NCBI GenBank assembly: GCA_025200525.1
Contig: CM045763.1
Coordinates: 92,795,044-92,859,043, forward strand
Source: Camellia lanceoleosa
Taxonomy: Eukaryota; Streptophyta; Magnoliopsida; Ericales; Theaceae
Direction: 5' to 3'
Length of the DNA: 64,000 nt
The translations under genes and the position numbers were made by a program. This document shows positions 1-10,462 of this stretch, in pieces. Under the pieces are notes generated by a model that had not been told where the DNA came from, ran no database searches, and saw only the letters and a program-made list of their open reading frames with translations. Positions within the stretch are counted from its first letter, which is position 1. Every line of letters starts with the position of its first letter.

Positions 1-458
1 AGACCTAAAGCATGGAAAAATAAGCACAAATCATTCACAAGTCTAAGCCTAAATCATGCTCAAATTAGGGCTAACAACCTAAGGCAGGTTAAGGCGATAT
101 CAAGGCATTACAAGGCAACTATGCTAAGCATGCATAAGGGAACAAAACCAACTTTAAGGGTTGGTTTGGGGTGTCTTAAAAAAGTGCACTTTTTATCTTT
201 TTACGAAAAGATGTGCAGAAAAGTAGAGAGGTGATGTGATGGAAAAAAGATAAAAAGATAAAAAGATGAATTATATAGGTTATGCCAAACAAGGCCTAAA
301 TCATGTTATATCATGGTATAATAAGCATGAAAAATAGTCATGACATGCTCAACACACACTTGAACATAGGCTTCCTCAAGAGGCTAAAATTTGTCCTTTT
401 TAAGGACAACAAGGAGAGGGGGTGACCCTCTCCTTCTTGGGACTTCAAGGCATCATCT

Positions 459-494
459 TCACCACTGAAATCCCTCAAGATTTCAGTGGTGAAG
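459..494. other. Conserved LTR hairpin
   Basis: Inverted repeat with arms containing CACCACTGAAATC and its complement around a short loop. It recurs at 6812, 21580, 34972 and 63692 in the other LTRs of the family. Confidence 0.6.
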
Positions 495-1050
495 AGACCC
501 CAACACCAAAATCCCGGAGCTCTACAAAATAGCACCAAAATGAGCCCTTTTCAAGGCTTAAGGGTGGTCAAACCTCCCCAAACTACAAAACACTCTTAAT
601 AAACTATCAAGAGGACCAAAAAATAGAACTTTTTTGTATTAAATACCAAGCACAAAAACAGTTCAAAGATAGGTAAAAAAAGGATGCAAGAATGGGGTAA
701 ATAAAGCAAGTTTCTTACCCTTGAAGACCACCTTCACAAGTGTTGATGTTGTTGCTTCCTTGGGCTCAAATCCAGCCAAGAACACCAAGAACAACCTCTT
801 GGAACCTTAGAAACCAAGGAAAGGTGAAACACTAGGTGTTGATGTGTAATAGTAAGTCACAAACACCTAGTGTACAAATAAGAGGGAAGAAGAGAGATAG
901 GATAGATACAAAACTTCTAATCTAGAACCAGAGCTTCTTCTCTGCCTTTTTCTCTAAAATGTCTAACTTTTGCTAACTCTTGAGCCAAGAGAAGAGATCC
1001 CTCTCTTGTAGGCAACCAAAGCTTACAAGCTAAGCAAATCAAAGGCTCAT

Positions 1051-1074
1051 CCCTCCATACACGTGTATGGAGGG
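1051..1074. promoter_or_regulatory. 24-bp perfect palindrome with G-box core (LTR U3)
   Basis: Perfect self-complementary 24-mer centred on TACACGTGTA, containing the CACGTG G-box. It recurs at the same place in every LTR of this family in the window. G-boxes are bound by plant bZIP and bHLH factors; a promoter role is inferred. Confidence 0.55.
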
Positions 1075-1475
1075 GAAACAAATGCTATACAGCTGCTTCA
1101 AAATATCTAAAAAAGCAACTGCACAGTAACCGGCCGGCAAAGAATGTCATTTTGACAAAATTCAGTGCCGGCCGGCACAAAAGAGTGTCGACCGGCACAA
1201 TATAGTGCCGACGGCAACATCAACCAGCCGGTGGCCTCTAGCCACTGCCGGTGGTGTGTGGGGATGCCTCAAAAGGCATTCCCTGCCCCTCCAAGGCAAA
1301 GCACAAGTGTTTGGTGTAAAACCAGACACAAAATAGTCGAGTTCGGAGATCCTGAGGCAAGGCGCGTAGCCGAGAACTCCGGGAACTCCAAACAAACACA
1401 AACATGGATAATCACTGAGTGTTCGAGCGGTGACGTCCAAGTCTTGAGGACGGTCAAAAATGGGGTGTCTACACT

Positions 1476-1586
1476 TACATCATCAAGTCTATCTGGTCAG
1501 GTGAAGCTGTTGTTCTGATGGACCTAGATGGCCTAGAGTTCTCCCAGCCGATCAACATGGACAAGTTGAAGAAATATTATCCCTGA
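1476..1586 (+). pseudogene. Pol C-terminus (integrase tail) of element B
   Basis: An open stretch of 36 codons and a TGA stop. It encodes the typical end of Tat/Ogre integrase: a DLDGLEF segment, then PINMDKLKKYYP at the C-terminus. The upstream part of pol is removed by the reverse LTR ending at 1473. The stop is followed at once by GGCTCGC...GGCAAAAGTTAGAG, which also follows the pol remnant in element A (12554-12582). This fixes element B's orientation as plus and makes everything up to the 3' LTR its 3' noncoding region. Family placement is by motif recall, not by search. Confidence 0.75.
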
Positions 1587-2236
1587 GTGGCTCGCTAGGC
1601 CAAAAACCTAAAAGGGCGACCTAGGCAAAAGTTAGAGTATGAAAAATTTGAAATTGTAAAAGCTGAGCTCGCAAGGTTGAAAACCCGCAAAGGGCGGCCT
1701 TGGCAAAAGTTAGAGCGCAAAAGGAGAAATTCAATACACGAGTGAACCCGAGCCGAACTACGTAAGGCTTGATTCCCATCTTTGGGATACGTAGGCAACT
1801 TCATTCTGAAGTCCAGCCATAAACACTTCCCCGATCAACTTTGTCCATGTGATCATGTTCTAGTCATCTTTATCTATTCTGCATTCAAGAGCTTGGTTGT
1901 GATCTCCAGTGCAATGTTATTCAGACTAGGGGCAACTTTCCGATTCTTTGGGATCCGGTTGTGCATCTCGATGGAGATCTCAGGCGTGTCCAGTTCTGAT
2001 CCATATCGAAAATGGTTTTGAAAAGTTTTAATAAAAGTTGATTTTGCTCAAATTAATCTTTTTACAACTTAGACCATTTTTTGACTAAACGGAAAATTTT
2101 CAGTACCCACAATCTTCAATTACATTGATTACAGTACATAGTTCTCTCACTCTTGAATACAAAATGAAGTTCCTTTTATTACATTCATAAAGAAAACTTG
2201 AAAGTACTGATTAAAGAAAATAAATTTAGGGCATAG
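1587..2236 (+). other. Tat-type post-pol spacer of element B
   Basis: No gene seen. It contains two copies of a CAAAAGTTAGAG-ending motif and a GGGATACGTAGGCAACTTCA block, both also present in element A at 12581-12910. These are shared 3' noncoding sequence of the family. Confidence 0.6.
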
Positions 2237-3531
2237 TCAGGTGTTCCTGCCTCCCCTCCCAAAGCTTGTGGAAGCCTCTGATGCCAAAGCAGGCCCAACC
2301 TGTGCCTCCTCATCAAGCCAAGCTATGCACTCGTCAGAGAGGGTAAAACTGAAAGTGGGAGCGGGGGAAAGAAGCTCTCTCGTCCTCCACGCTGTGGCAT
2401 ACCGACCTAGCTGTGCGCCTCGGACTGGAAATGTAGCAGGGTACTCTGTCCCCTCTACTGGGCAAGTTTGATCATGTCCGAACTGGTGTCAGAATCGGAA
2501 TGGAAAATAGAACACGTAGTGTGTCAGGCCAATCAACTGAATCCCAGGCTGGCGAGTCATGTTGTAACTCATTGCCGGTAAATCGAGCCAAGGGCAGCGC
2601 CAAGCAATGTCTGTAGCAAACAAGCTACACATGCAGTCGTACCATCATCCCTCATCAGGGGCATCGACTAGACATCACCGGAAGAAATAGTTGCTAGCTG
2701 AGTATGCTAGGCATGAGTCCACAACCTTCAATTTGTCCATCAACCATATCTGGGGAGGGATGAAAAATGAGAGATTAAAGAATAGAGAGAGGTGTACCTG
2801 GAGAGAAAAGTGAGAAAAGGGTTTTGAAGAAAAAAAAAAAAACTGAGCCTGAGGGCCGAGTGATGTAAGAAATATATGTGAGATAGGGTGGGAAACATTA
2901 CCTGCAATAGTACTGGACTCCCCGCCAAGCTAGTCGTCTCCCGGCAATGAAAAGTATCCAAACCCATCAATGTCTCTGCTAACGTCATGGCGATGCAGAT
3001 CTTGCCTTCTCGTAAGCCCTCGACGACCTCAATCAAGCGAGTGCTAAACCCACCGGAGCCTGGGGCAAGCAAGAAATAAGACAACATGCACAAGCAAAGC
3101 GCATGTAGCCGATAACCCTGCCAATGATGATCGTCGTGGTCACCGGCATCTGAAAACTGACGAATCAAGCTCGGAATGTCTAGCTCTCTGTCGTGAATCA
3201 ATGACTGAGTGTCATGCAAAGTAAGGCCACACATCCGTCCTAAGGCTTGGATGTAACCGAAGCAGAATTGAGGCAAGATTTCTTCATCATGCTCGGATTC
3301 CATTAAAGCTTGGAAGTCCTCGAAAGTGGGGCATATCTTTTGTCCGCCAAAGCTAAAGACGTGTGTCACTGGATTCCAAAACCTTGATGCGGCATAAAGG
3401 AACAGAAAAAGCAGCAGAGTACAGCTCAACGTGAATAGTGCATTCATTTTGAAGCCCCAAAAACTCAGCTTTTCTGAGCCATCCAAGTTGGCAATCCAAT
3501 TTGTGAGGTTTTGGACAAGAAAGGCTTTCAT
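2237..3531 (-). pseudogene. Antisense DUF7745-like gene in element B
   Basis: Two minus-strand exons. Exon 1 is 3531-2902 (ATG at 3531, 210 codons, open throughout, donor GTAATG); exon 2 is 2749-2237 (acceptor CTCCCCAG, 171 codons with the final TGA). The protein of about 380 aa carries the landmarks I recall for the plant DUF7745 family: RFWNPVTHVFSFGG and CPTFEDFQALM near residues 50-77, a LAETLMGLDTF segment near 184-194, then WRCPWLDLP and a HQFGHDQTCP motif in exon 2. Exon 2 has three in-frame TGA stops (codons 25, 35 and 87), two plausibly from CGA and one from TGG, and no frameshift, so it was probably coding until recently. Function is unknown. It lies 0.75 kb downstream of the antisense PMD gene on the same strand. 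Exon 1's upstream open frame up to 3906 runs through a repeat block and is not included. Confidence 0.65.
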
Positions 3532-3574
3532 TTGGTGCAAAATTGAGCTGAAATGAAGAGAATCCCGAAGCTGG

Positions 3575-3740
3575 AACTCATATAGAAGATAAGGCAGTGG
3601 GTGGAGGACAGCTGTTGACGTTTCAGTGAGTCTGCCATCAATGGCCGACACCTCCTTATTGATGGCCAACAATGGCTCATCAGTGGCTGACAGTGGCACA
3701 CTGATGGCCGACAGGCCTTCCCCTGTGGCCGGCAGCCTTT
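3575..3740 (-). promoter_or_regulatory. GGCCGAC-rich repeat block upstream of the DUF7745-like gene
   Basis: Degenerate repeats of about 22 bp built on GATGGCCGACAG (3620-3740) lie just upstream of the inferred ATG. A TATA-like CTATATGAG reads on the minus strand at about 3578-3586. Similar blocks precede the PMD genes and sit in the LTR U3. A promoter role is inferred. Confidence 0.3.
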
Positions 3741-4283
3741 CTCTCATGTCCACTAACCTTCTTGGTGAAGACCCAGTTGTTTGCTGCAACGGAGTCCTGT
3801 TATTTGTGCCTTTTAAGGTCTTGTTTTTGTCTTGTTGTGTCTCGTTCAAGACGTAGTAGTCTTTGATTTTGTATCGAGTTGTAATCATCTTCCTCTCATT
3901 TATCAAGTTGTTGTAACTTGCTTATCGAGTTGTAAACTTGTTAAGATTTTGTTTTGCTTATTGAGTTGTTTTGTTGTTAGTCGGTTCACTACCTGATTAA
4001 TGCCATTCAAGTGTTTAGTTTTCAAAACAAAGTTCAATCTCATTTACATTGTTGTGTAAAGTGATGTGATGCGATGCATAGAATGTACAAATGTAACATT
4101 TTTTCAACAAAAAAAGTTGTTTCATTCCATCATGTTTTTCTTTTGGAAAAGTACATAGTTTTGAAGAAAGTAAAATCTGCCTGACACAGTACAATGTGCA
4201 AAACTACTAGTAAAAAGAAAAGTAAAGCAAAAAAGAAGAGCAGCATCTGAATCAGCAAAATGTCTGGATCGGTGCCAGTCGCC
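3741..4283. other. Spacer between the two antisense genes of element B
   Basis: No gene recognised. Includes a block (about 4010-4140) also found in element A near 14310-14440, so it is ancestral family sequence. Confidence 0.5.
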
Positions 4284-5717
4284 TCAAGGTTGAGAGGTCC
4301 TCTTCGCCCTCTTCCTCGACTGAGAGGACTCTGGAACATCGTCATCGTCAGCACCTGACTCTGAACCCGAACCATCCCCAGCCCCATCTCCATCCTGAGA
4401 CGACTCTGACTGCGGACTCACTGCCTCCTCGTCAGACTCATCATCATCTGGGGCAGGCCCCCGTGAACTAGTCCCTCGTCCAGCTTCCCCTGCTGGGGCA
4501 TCTGATGGGCCTGGCATCAGGAAAGGAATCTGAAAAAGGGCAATTCGCCAAAATGCATTAGTAATAAAATGCATCAGATGTAAAGAATAATGTGCTGTGA
4601 GCAATGAATGATTTGCAGTGTATGTGTACCATGAGCGGTGTATGGGAGCAATATATCAGGTCAGTGCAGTGTGGAACTATGCAAATGATGGTGTGTCAAG
4701 AAAAGACTTTGTGGCATGAAGTGTAGTTTGAAAGAACTTACCAGAATACTATAAATACTGAGTAGGTCCATGCTCGTTTGCAGCATCCCCATCACCGAGG
4801 CCGTCAGCTCCAAAGACTGACTAGTGTACTTAATAGAAGCCTGCAAAAGTGTTGAGATAATTAGTAATCTGCGAGATATCAATTGAAATGAAATGACTGT
4901 ACAGAATAGAAAGTATAGCACATACCGGGGTCGAGCTGCGAACTCCGATAAGCTCATGACTAGCTAGAGGAGGGGCGATGGGAATCTGATAAGTCTCTCC
5001 AGCCCGCCCTCGGCATGTCATAGTAATAGGCAGTGCTAGCCATACAATTCCCTGTCTCCCTTCAGGACCTCTCCTCCTACGAGATCTGGTCGCTCCGCCT
5101 CTTCCTCTTGCAACTGGAGCCCTCGCTCCCTCTCCTCCTCGGACACCAGACAAAGGTGGCATCAGATACGTCTGAATGAAGGTCGCGTAGTCACCCTCAA
5201 AGTGGAAATAATCCGTCTCCAGTCCCACCATAAATTGAATCACCTGGTTGGCGGACAACCTGTGTTTCTTCCTCATTGATGGTGGAGATGCCGCCGGTAT
5301 AAATGGTGCAGGCACTCCCAAGGTCTGGCGTACGAAGCACTCACTCAAAAACCAAGCGTGACATATCGGGCCCTTGAGGAGGATGTGGTAGTGAGACATA
5401 GTCCGGGCATTGTGGTACTGATCTCGGAGTCCTGACAGAATCGCATCCCATGGCAGCCACGTGATCTGAGAAAAGAGAACGAACAAGATGATCAGTTGTC
5501 AAATAACTAATGTGGGTGCATCAGGTTAATTGAAATAACCTCATTGCAGACTTACCTCGTGTGCCATGACCGAGTCGAAATACTGCCGGAAGAACATAAA
5601 GCTCTCTCGGGTCCTACGACGAAGCTAGCTGTCGTATACATCAGAGAATGGGACTGTCGCTGGGGTCTCCTCCACGGGCTCTGGAGCAAGTGTCGGGAAG
5701 TATGCATACATCCACAG
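4284..5717 (-). pseudogene. Antisense PMD gene of element B, exons 3-6
   Basis: The 3' half of the gene whose exons 1-2 lie at 24636-25854; element A sits in the intron between. Exons on the minus strand: exon 3 5717-5556 (162 bp), exon 4 5465-4926 (540 bp), exon 5 4840-4742 (99 bp), exon 6 4529-4284 (246 bp with TGA). All have GT..AG borders and are multiples of three. Exon 4 begins ITWLPWDAI and holds the RQTLG-type segment typical of the PMD C-terminal part. Exon 6 is acidic and Ser-rich and ends with a basic SRKRAKR run, a likely nuclear signal. One in-frame TAG is seen in exon 3 (after YDS); exons 4-6 are open. PMD proteins such as MAIN and MAIL1 act in silencing and development in Arabidopsis; the role of element-borne copies is not established. 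Confidence 0.75.
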
Positions 5718-5809
5718 CTGTGAGAAAGATGTGATCAATACAGTGTATAAACGGAGTGTTGAATATGCAGAAAGCTGAACGCAGTACAATACATAAGGAG
5801 TGCAGGTCT

Positions 5810-5814
5810 AGAAC
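5810..5814. repeat. Left TSD (AGAAC) of element A
   Basis: Identical to 24442-24446 immediately after the 3' LTR; a 5-bp duplication is usual for Ty3/gypsy integrases. Confidence 0.9.
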
Positions 5815-6223
5815 TGTAGACACCCCATTTTTGACTATCCACAAGACTTGGACGTCACTGTTGGAACACTCGGTGACCATCCATGTTTGTGTTTGTCTGG
5901 AGTTCCCGGAGGTCTCGGCAGTGCGCCTTGCCATAGGATCTCTCGACTCGACTGCTCGGTGTTTGGTTTTGCACTAAACACTTGTGTTTTGCTTCTGAGG
6001 GCCAGGGAATGCCTTGTGAGGCATCCCCACACTCCATCGGCCAGGGCTTGACGCCATCAGCTGTGTTTTGTTGCCATCGACCATATATTTGGCCGACCGG
6101 CACTTTGGATGGTCGACCGGTCATCTATTTTGGCCAAATTGCATTTTTGGCTGGCCGACCACTATTCATCTGCTTTTGCAGATATTTTTATGCCAGCTGT
6201 GATAGCTGGCATACACTCTGCTC

Positions 6224-6247
6224 CCCTCCATACACGTGTATGGAGGG
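6224..6247. promoter_or_regulatory. 24-bp G-box palindrome in 5' LTR of A
   Basis: Perfect palindrome, core TACACGTGTA, about 410 bp inside the LTR and before the CT-rich stretch that probably contains the transcription start. Confidence 0.55.
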
Positions 6248-6811
6248 ATTTCCCTCTTGTCTAGCTTGCTTTGGAAGCTTTACAAAAGGGATTGTCTTTA
6301 AGAGAGAACCTCTCCTTCCTCCTCTAGGTTAGAAAGAAAAAAGCTGAGGGGAGCTCTGATATTAGGGTTTTGAGTTTGTATCTCTTCTATCTCTATAAGC
6401 TGAGAGGAGCTCTGATATTAGGGTTTTGAGTTTGTATCTCTTCTATCTCTATATCTCTCTCTCTTGAGCTTAGTGTGTGTGTTTACCCTTGGTTGCTGAG
6501 GAGCCAAAAGGTTGTTGTTGGTGTTCTTGGGTGCTTTTGAGCTTGGAGAAGCAGTTGGACCACCATTTGTGAAGGAAGTCTTCAAGGGTAAGAAACTTGT
6601 CTTTTTTAACCCATTCTTGCTTAGCTTTTTAACCTATCTTGCAACTGTTTTTAGACTTGGTGTATAACATATAGAAGTCTTGTTTTTGCCTACTCTAAAT
6701 AGTTTTTTTAAGAGTGTTTTGAGATTTGGGGTTGTTTGACCCCTCTTAAGCCTTGTTAGGCCTCTTTTTTGTGCCATTTTGGTGAGCTTCGGGACCAATG
6801 TGTTTAGGCCT

Positions 6812-6849
6812 CCTCACCACTGAAATCTTGAGGGATTTTAGTGGTGAGG
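6812..6849. other. Conserved LTR hairpin (5' LTR of A)
   Basis: 16-bp arms (CCTCACCACTGAAATC with one mismatch in the partner) around a 6-base loop. Confidence 0.65.
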
Positions 6850-9701
6850 ATGGTGCCTTGAGGTCCTAAGAAGGAGAGGGCCACTCCCTCTCCTTGTTGT
6901 CCTTGAAAAGGGCCATTTTTACCTCTTGAGGGAGCATCTAGTTTAGGTTCATGTTGATCATGCCTTAACTAATTTTTGTGCTTATATTGCCATGACATAG
7001 CATTGTGTTAAGTTGGTTTGGACACACCTTGCATGCCTTGCATACATGTCCTGTAATGCCACATCTTGCCTTAACATGCATCATGATGAACCACGACTCT
7101 CTAGCATGATTTAGGCCTAGCTTTGTGAAGCTTTCATGCATGTTTTAGTATACTTTAGCTCTGTTCTTAGTTGCTTTAGCCATGCTTGACATGCTTTGTG
7201 TAGTCTCTTTACATTCTAGCTTGTAGGGCTTGAGTGTGTGAAGTGTTGAGCATGCTTCATTTGGTCTATTTCAGTGGTTTGACTCCACTTGTAGCATCAT
7301 TTCAATCCTCTTAACATGCTTGCATGCTTGGATTTAATGCTCTTTTGATGCTTTAAGAGGTTGTGTTGTATGCTCCATGTTCAAGCATTTGTGCATGCCT
7401 CCATGCGTAGATCATTTAGATGCAATCTAAGTGGTTTTTGGGGCTTGTCTTAACATGTTTTAGGATTGTTTTGATTCATTTTGATCATTTGTTTCATGTG
7501 TCATATGATCATGGTTTAAGCCCTTTGGCTTGTCTTGGATTTTAGGCTTTTACTTGCATACTTTACTTGTGTTGATTAGTCGGTTTGGCACCTCTTTTAA
7601 CATGATTTTCAGAGCTTGTAATGCATGCCATTTATCCATCTTTGCATCCTCTTAAGTGTGCTTGAGAGTTGTCCCTTAATGCCTAAGTGTTGGTCCTTGT
7701 GTACATGCATGTTTGTATGTCATTTTGACTTCATTTTTGAGCATGTTGGCCACTGTTTTGGGCTTAGTATAGAGTTGCCCAACTAGTGTAAGTCCCTCCT
7801 TTGCATGACCACTGCATGCTCACCTTGTATGTTGTTGCATATTTGTGTGTTGTTGCATGATTGAATGAAGTCACATGCTTGCTCGCATGCTTGAACACCC
7901 ACATTGTGTCTTGCATACTTGTTGGTTGCATTGCTTCATGCCTTGCATGATTGTTGTATGCCTTGTATGCTTCTTTGCATTTCCATGATTGCATGCTAGC
8001 TCACATGCCTAGGTTGCATCACATTGGCACGCATGCTTAACCTCTTGAACTGATTGTGATAGAGGTTGCGCCCCATTGTCTGTTTGTGTGCATTTCACTC
8101 CACATTGAAAAAGCACAACTTGGTTCCTTGGGCCATCACGCATTGAGATGTGCGATTGGTGGTCCGAGAATCGAGAACCATGTCCCTTTGAGTCATAAAC
8201 ATGATAAGGGATGTGGTGGTGCACATATCAGCTTGAAATGCATTGCCATGCCAAGTTTTGCTCTCTGCTGCTGTCAAAAATTGGTTCTGTAGGAAGTTTT
8301 GGCCGGTCGACTAAATACAGTGCCGATCGGCCATCCATTGTTGGCTGATGGATCAATTTGTGGTCGGTGAGCATTTCCCTTGGCCGGTGGTGTTCCCCTT
8401 CAGCCAGTGGTGTCCCACAGCACCCAAAGGAGCAACCCTGGGACTTTGGCAGTCTTCAGAGGAGCAGAGCAGGGAAAACAGACGCAGCTTGTGCATGGCA
8501 GTGGACTTCCAAGCGGAACCAAGCACGCGTGCATTGGACCCTCTCCCCGAGGCTGCTTTTATTGCTTTCTTAGATTAGTTAATTCACTTAACTAGTTTAA
8601 TTCGTCTGTAATAATTAATTAGCTTGTAGGTTAATTAATTACATTATTCTTTTGGTCCCTCCGAGTAAGGGCAAATTTGTAATAAGTGTGGGTGCGTGTG
8701 TGCATGTCTTCCAACCCCTGTTTCTTTCTCCCTTTTACTTACCTGCTTTGATAGTTAGTATTAGGGCACGTTTTAATTTAGCATACCTTATGCTATGCAT
8801 GTGTGCATCACTCATCAGTATTGCATGCACCGGGCTCGGCGCATCATGCTAACTGCATAAGTATTTCAAATCTAACTTGAATACGTGCATAAAATGGTTG
8901 CATTTCACATGCCATTCTAGGATTAGCCGAGCCTATCCTAATTGCATTTTGTATGCGTTGCATTAGGCACTTAACATGGACTAGGATCATTCATGATTAC
9001 TGACTAGTTCATTGTTTTGGCACGGAGTACGATATAAGTATTTATGCTTTAGCATTTCGCATGAGTGTGAATGTTAACATGACAGCATGCTTACCATGTG
9101 GCTAGATGCATAGTTGATATAACTGCTTGAATGCCTGTGGGTGAAGGTTGGATTGTTTGAGTTGGAACAACTCGTTGAAATTCGTATTTTAGCCTACTCA
9201 CGAGTAGCAAATTCTAAATCATTTTTTTTTTTCAAACAAACGGATATGCAATGCTCGGTCACAATTTAGACGGTCTAGTCTATACTTGTTCACTGTGCAC
9301 ATAACATAGTAATTCCAGGCTAATAATCGGAATAAGAACGCATAATGTTTTCAAAATGTGATATCATGGTTAGTAGAGGCCGATCTTCAGATCGGGCGAG
9401 AGGGGGTGCTCATAGCTGACCTTCCCCAATCGTACCCAAGTTCTCGAGCCGAGGCAACTTTGGTGATGACGGACACGTGGCCTTTGGCACCGAGTCAAGG
9501 TTTCCTAAATTCCCCCATTACAAAATATTTAGGTGGCAACTTTGTATCTGGCAAAGCAGTCCATATTTGGCACTTCTTTCAAAAATTTGTTTTCTCAAAG
9601 CGATTTGCCAGATTTGGACTCTTTGGTTCAGATTAAGAACCGTAACACAAAGGGAGTTCCAACTGTAGAGTGAGGCCCTCTCGGGGCGCATCGACAGTTT
9701 T

Positions 9702-9719
9702 TGGCGACTCTGCTGGGGA
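9702..9719 (+). other. Primer-binding site of element A (tRNA-Arg type)
   Basis: TGGCGACTCTGCTGGGGA five bases after the LTR end. Its first nine bases fit the complement of a plant tRNA-Arg 3' end with CCA, the primer reported for Ogre elements. The assignment is from recall. Confidence 0.65.
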
Positions 9720-10462
9720 TTTAGAGAACTTGACTCGAACTCATGATATCTTGTTTTGACTACACTTGTGTGTTTCTTTGCATTGCATTTGCATTGGTGC
9801 CCCTAGGACACCGTGTTTGCCATCTGCTATTCCTGAATGGTTTGCCGGAGGCTTGTCTTGTCAAGGCAAGACCATAAGGCTGACCGGTTGCGGGCTCTGC
9901 CAGCATGGGAACACAAACCCCAGTTTTTACCGGGGCACCCTTTTTGACCATTCGACCTAGTGCATATTCGGAATCCATAGTGACCATTCCAAAGCTAGGA
10001 CAGGTTGCTTACCCGAAGTTAGGTTGTTTGAAACTGCTACGTGCGTTGTGAAACCCTAGCTCCTAACAAAATAGGATAGGGAAACCCTACCCCAACATAG
10101 GGGTGTTTTGGCTCTCTCTTATTTGCTATGTGCTTTTAGAGTGTATCTCTACAGTGGAACGCATATACCAGTTCGCAAGTTTGAGTGTCAGGCCTGAGGG
10201 CATCAGTATCAGTGTTTGTGAGAATTAGTCATATCTGCGGGTATCAGATTCAGTATTTTGGGGACAGTAATTTGGGGAACAGTGATCAGTCGTCAAAAAT
10301 GGTGGTTCAGTAGTACTTCTGTCTGTTTTGATGAAGTTGGGCTGAAATACTGCATGTTTTTCCCTTTCAGCTCAGAGATTCAGTACAGAGTAGTCGGTAT
10401 TCTCCTTCGCTGAGGCAAGGCAGATATCTGATCCGTTAGTCACCGTTCGGTTCAGAGAACTT
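9720..10462 (+). other. 5' leader of element A
   Basis: No gene seen; untranslated leader between primer-binding site and the first open frame. Confidence 0.6.

Larger units (their letters stand above)
1..1473 (-). mobile_element. Ogre/Tat-type LTR, reverse orientation, cut by window edge
   Basis: Read on the minus strand this starts TGTAGACACCCC at 1473 and follows the same sequence as the LTRs at 5815, 20600 and 62712 for its whole length. It shows the family's G-box palindrome (1051-1074) and internal hairpin (459-494). Only about the first 1.47 kb of a roughly 3.9-kb LTR is in the window. It may be a solo LTR or the 5' LTR of an element running leftward. It interrupts the pol end of element B at 1474, so it is younger than B. 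Confidence 0.9.
5815..9696 (+). repeat. 5' LTR of element A (3882 bp)
   Basis: Starts TGTAGACACC and ends GCATCGACA (the canonical end GTCTACA has decayed). By eye it is strongly similar to 20600-24441. It carries a GGCCGG-rich block (6065-6165), the G-box palindrome (6224-6247), a 56-bp tandem duplication (6341-6452) not present in the 3' LTR, a hairpin (6812-6849) and a second GGCCGG block (8300-8410). Short open frames inside are present in both LTRs but have no recognisable domain, and I do not call genes. Confidence 0.92.

Noticed and set aside
3532..3906. Upstream extension of the minus-strand 388-codon frame
   Set aside because: It runs through a GATGGCCGACAG repeat block and matches no family motif; the DUF7745-like similarity begins after the ATG at 3531.
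7764..8292. Small frames in the LTR of A, repeated in the other LTR
   Set aside because: Present in both LTRs simply because LTRs are copies; no domain and no start context.
9702..9719. tRNA gene
   Set aside because: Only a primer-binding site complementary to a tRNA end; no cloverleaf sequence. No tRNA, rRNA or other RNA gene was found in the window.
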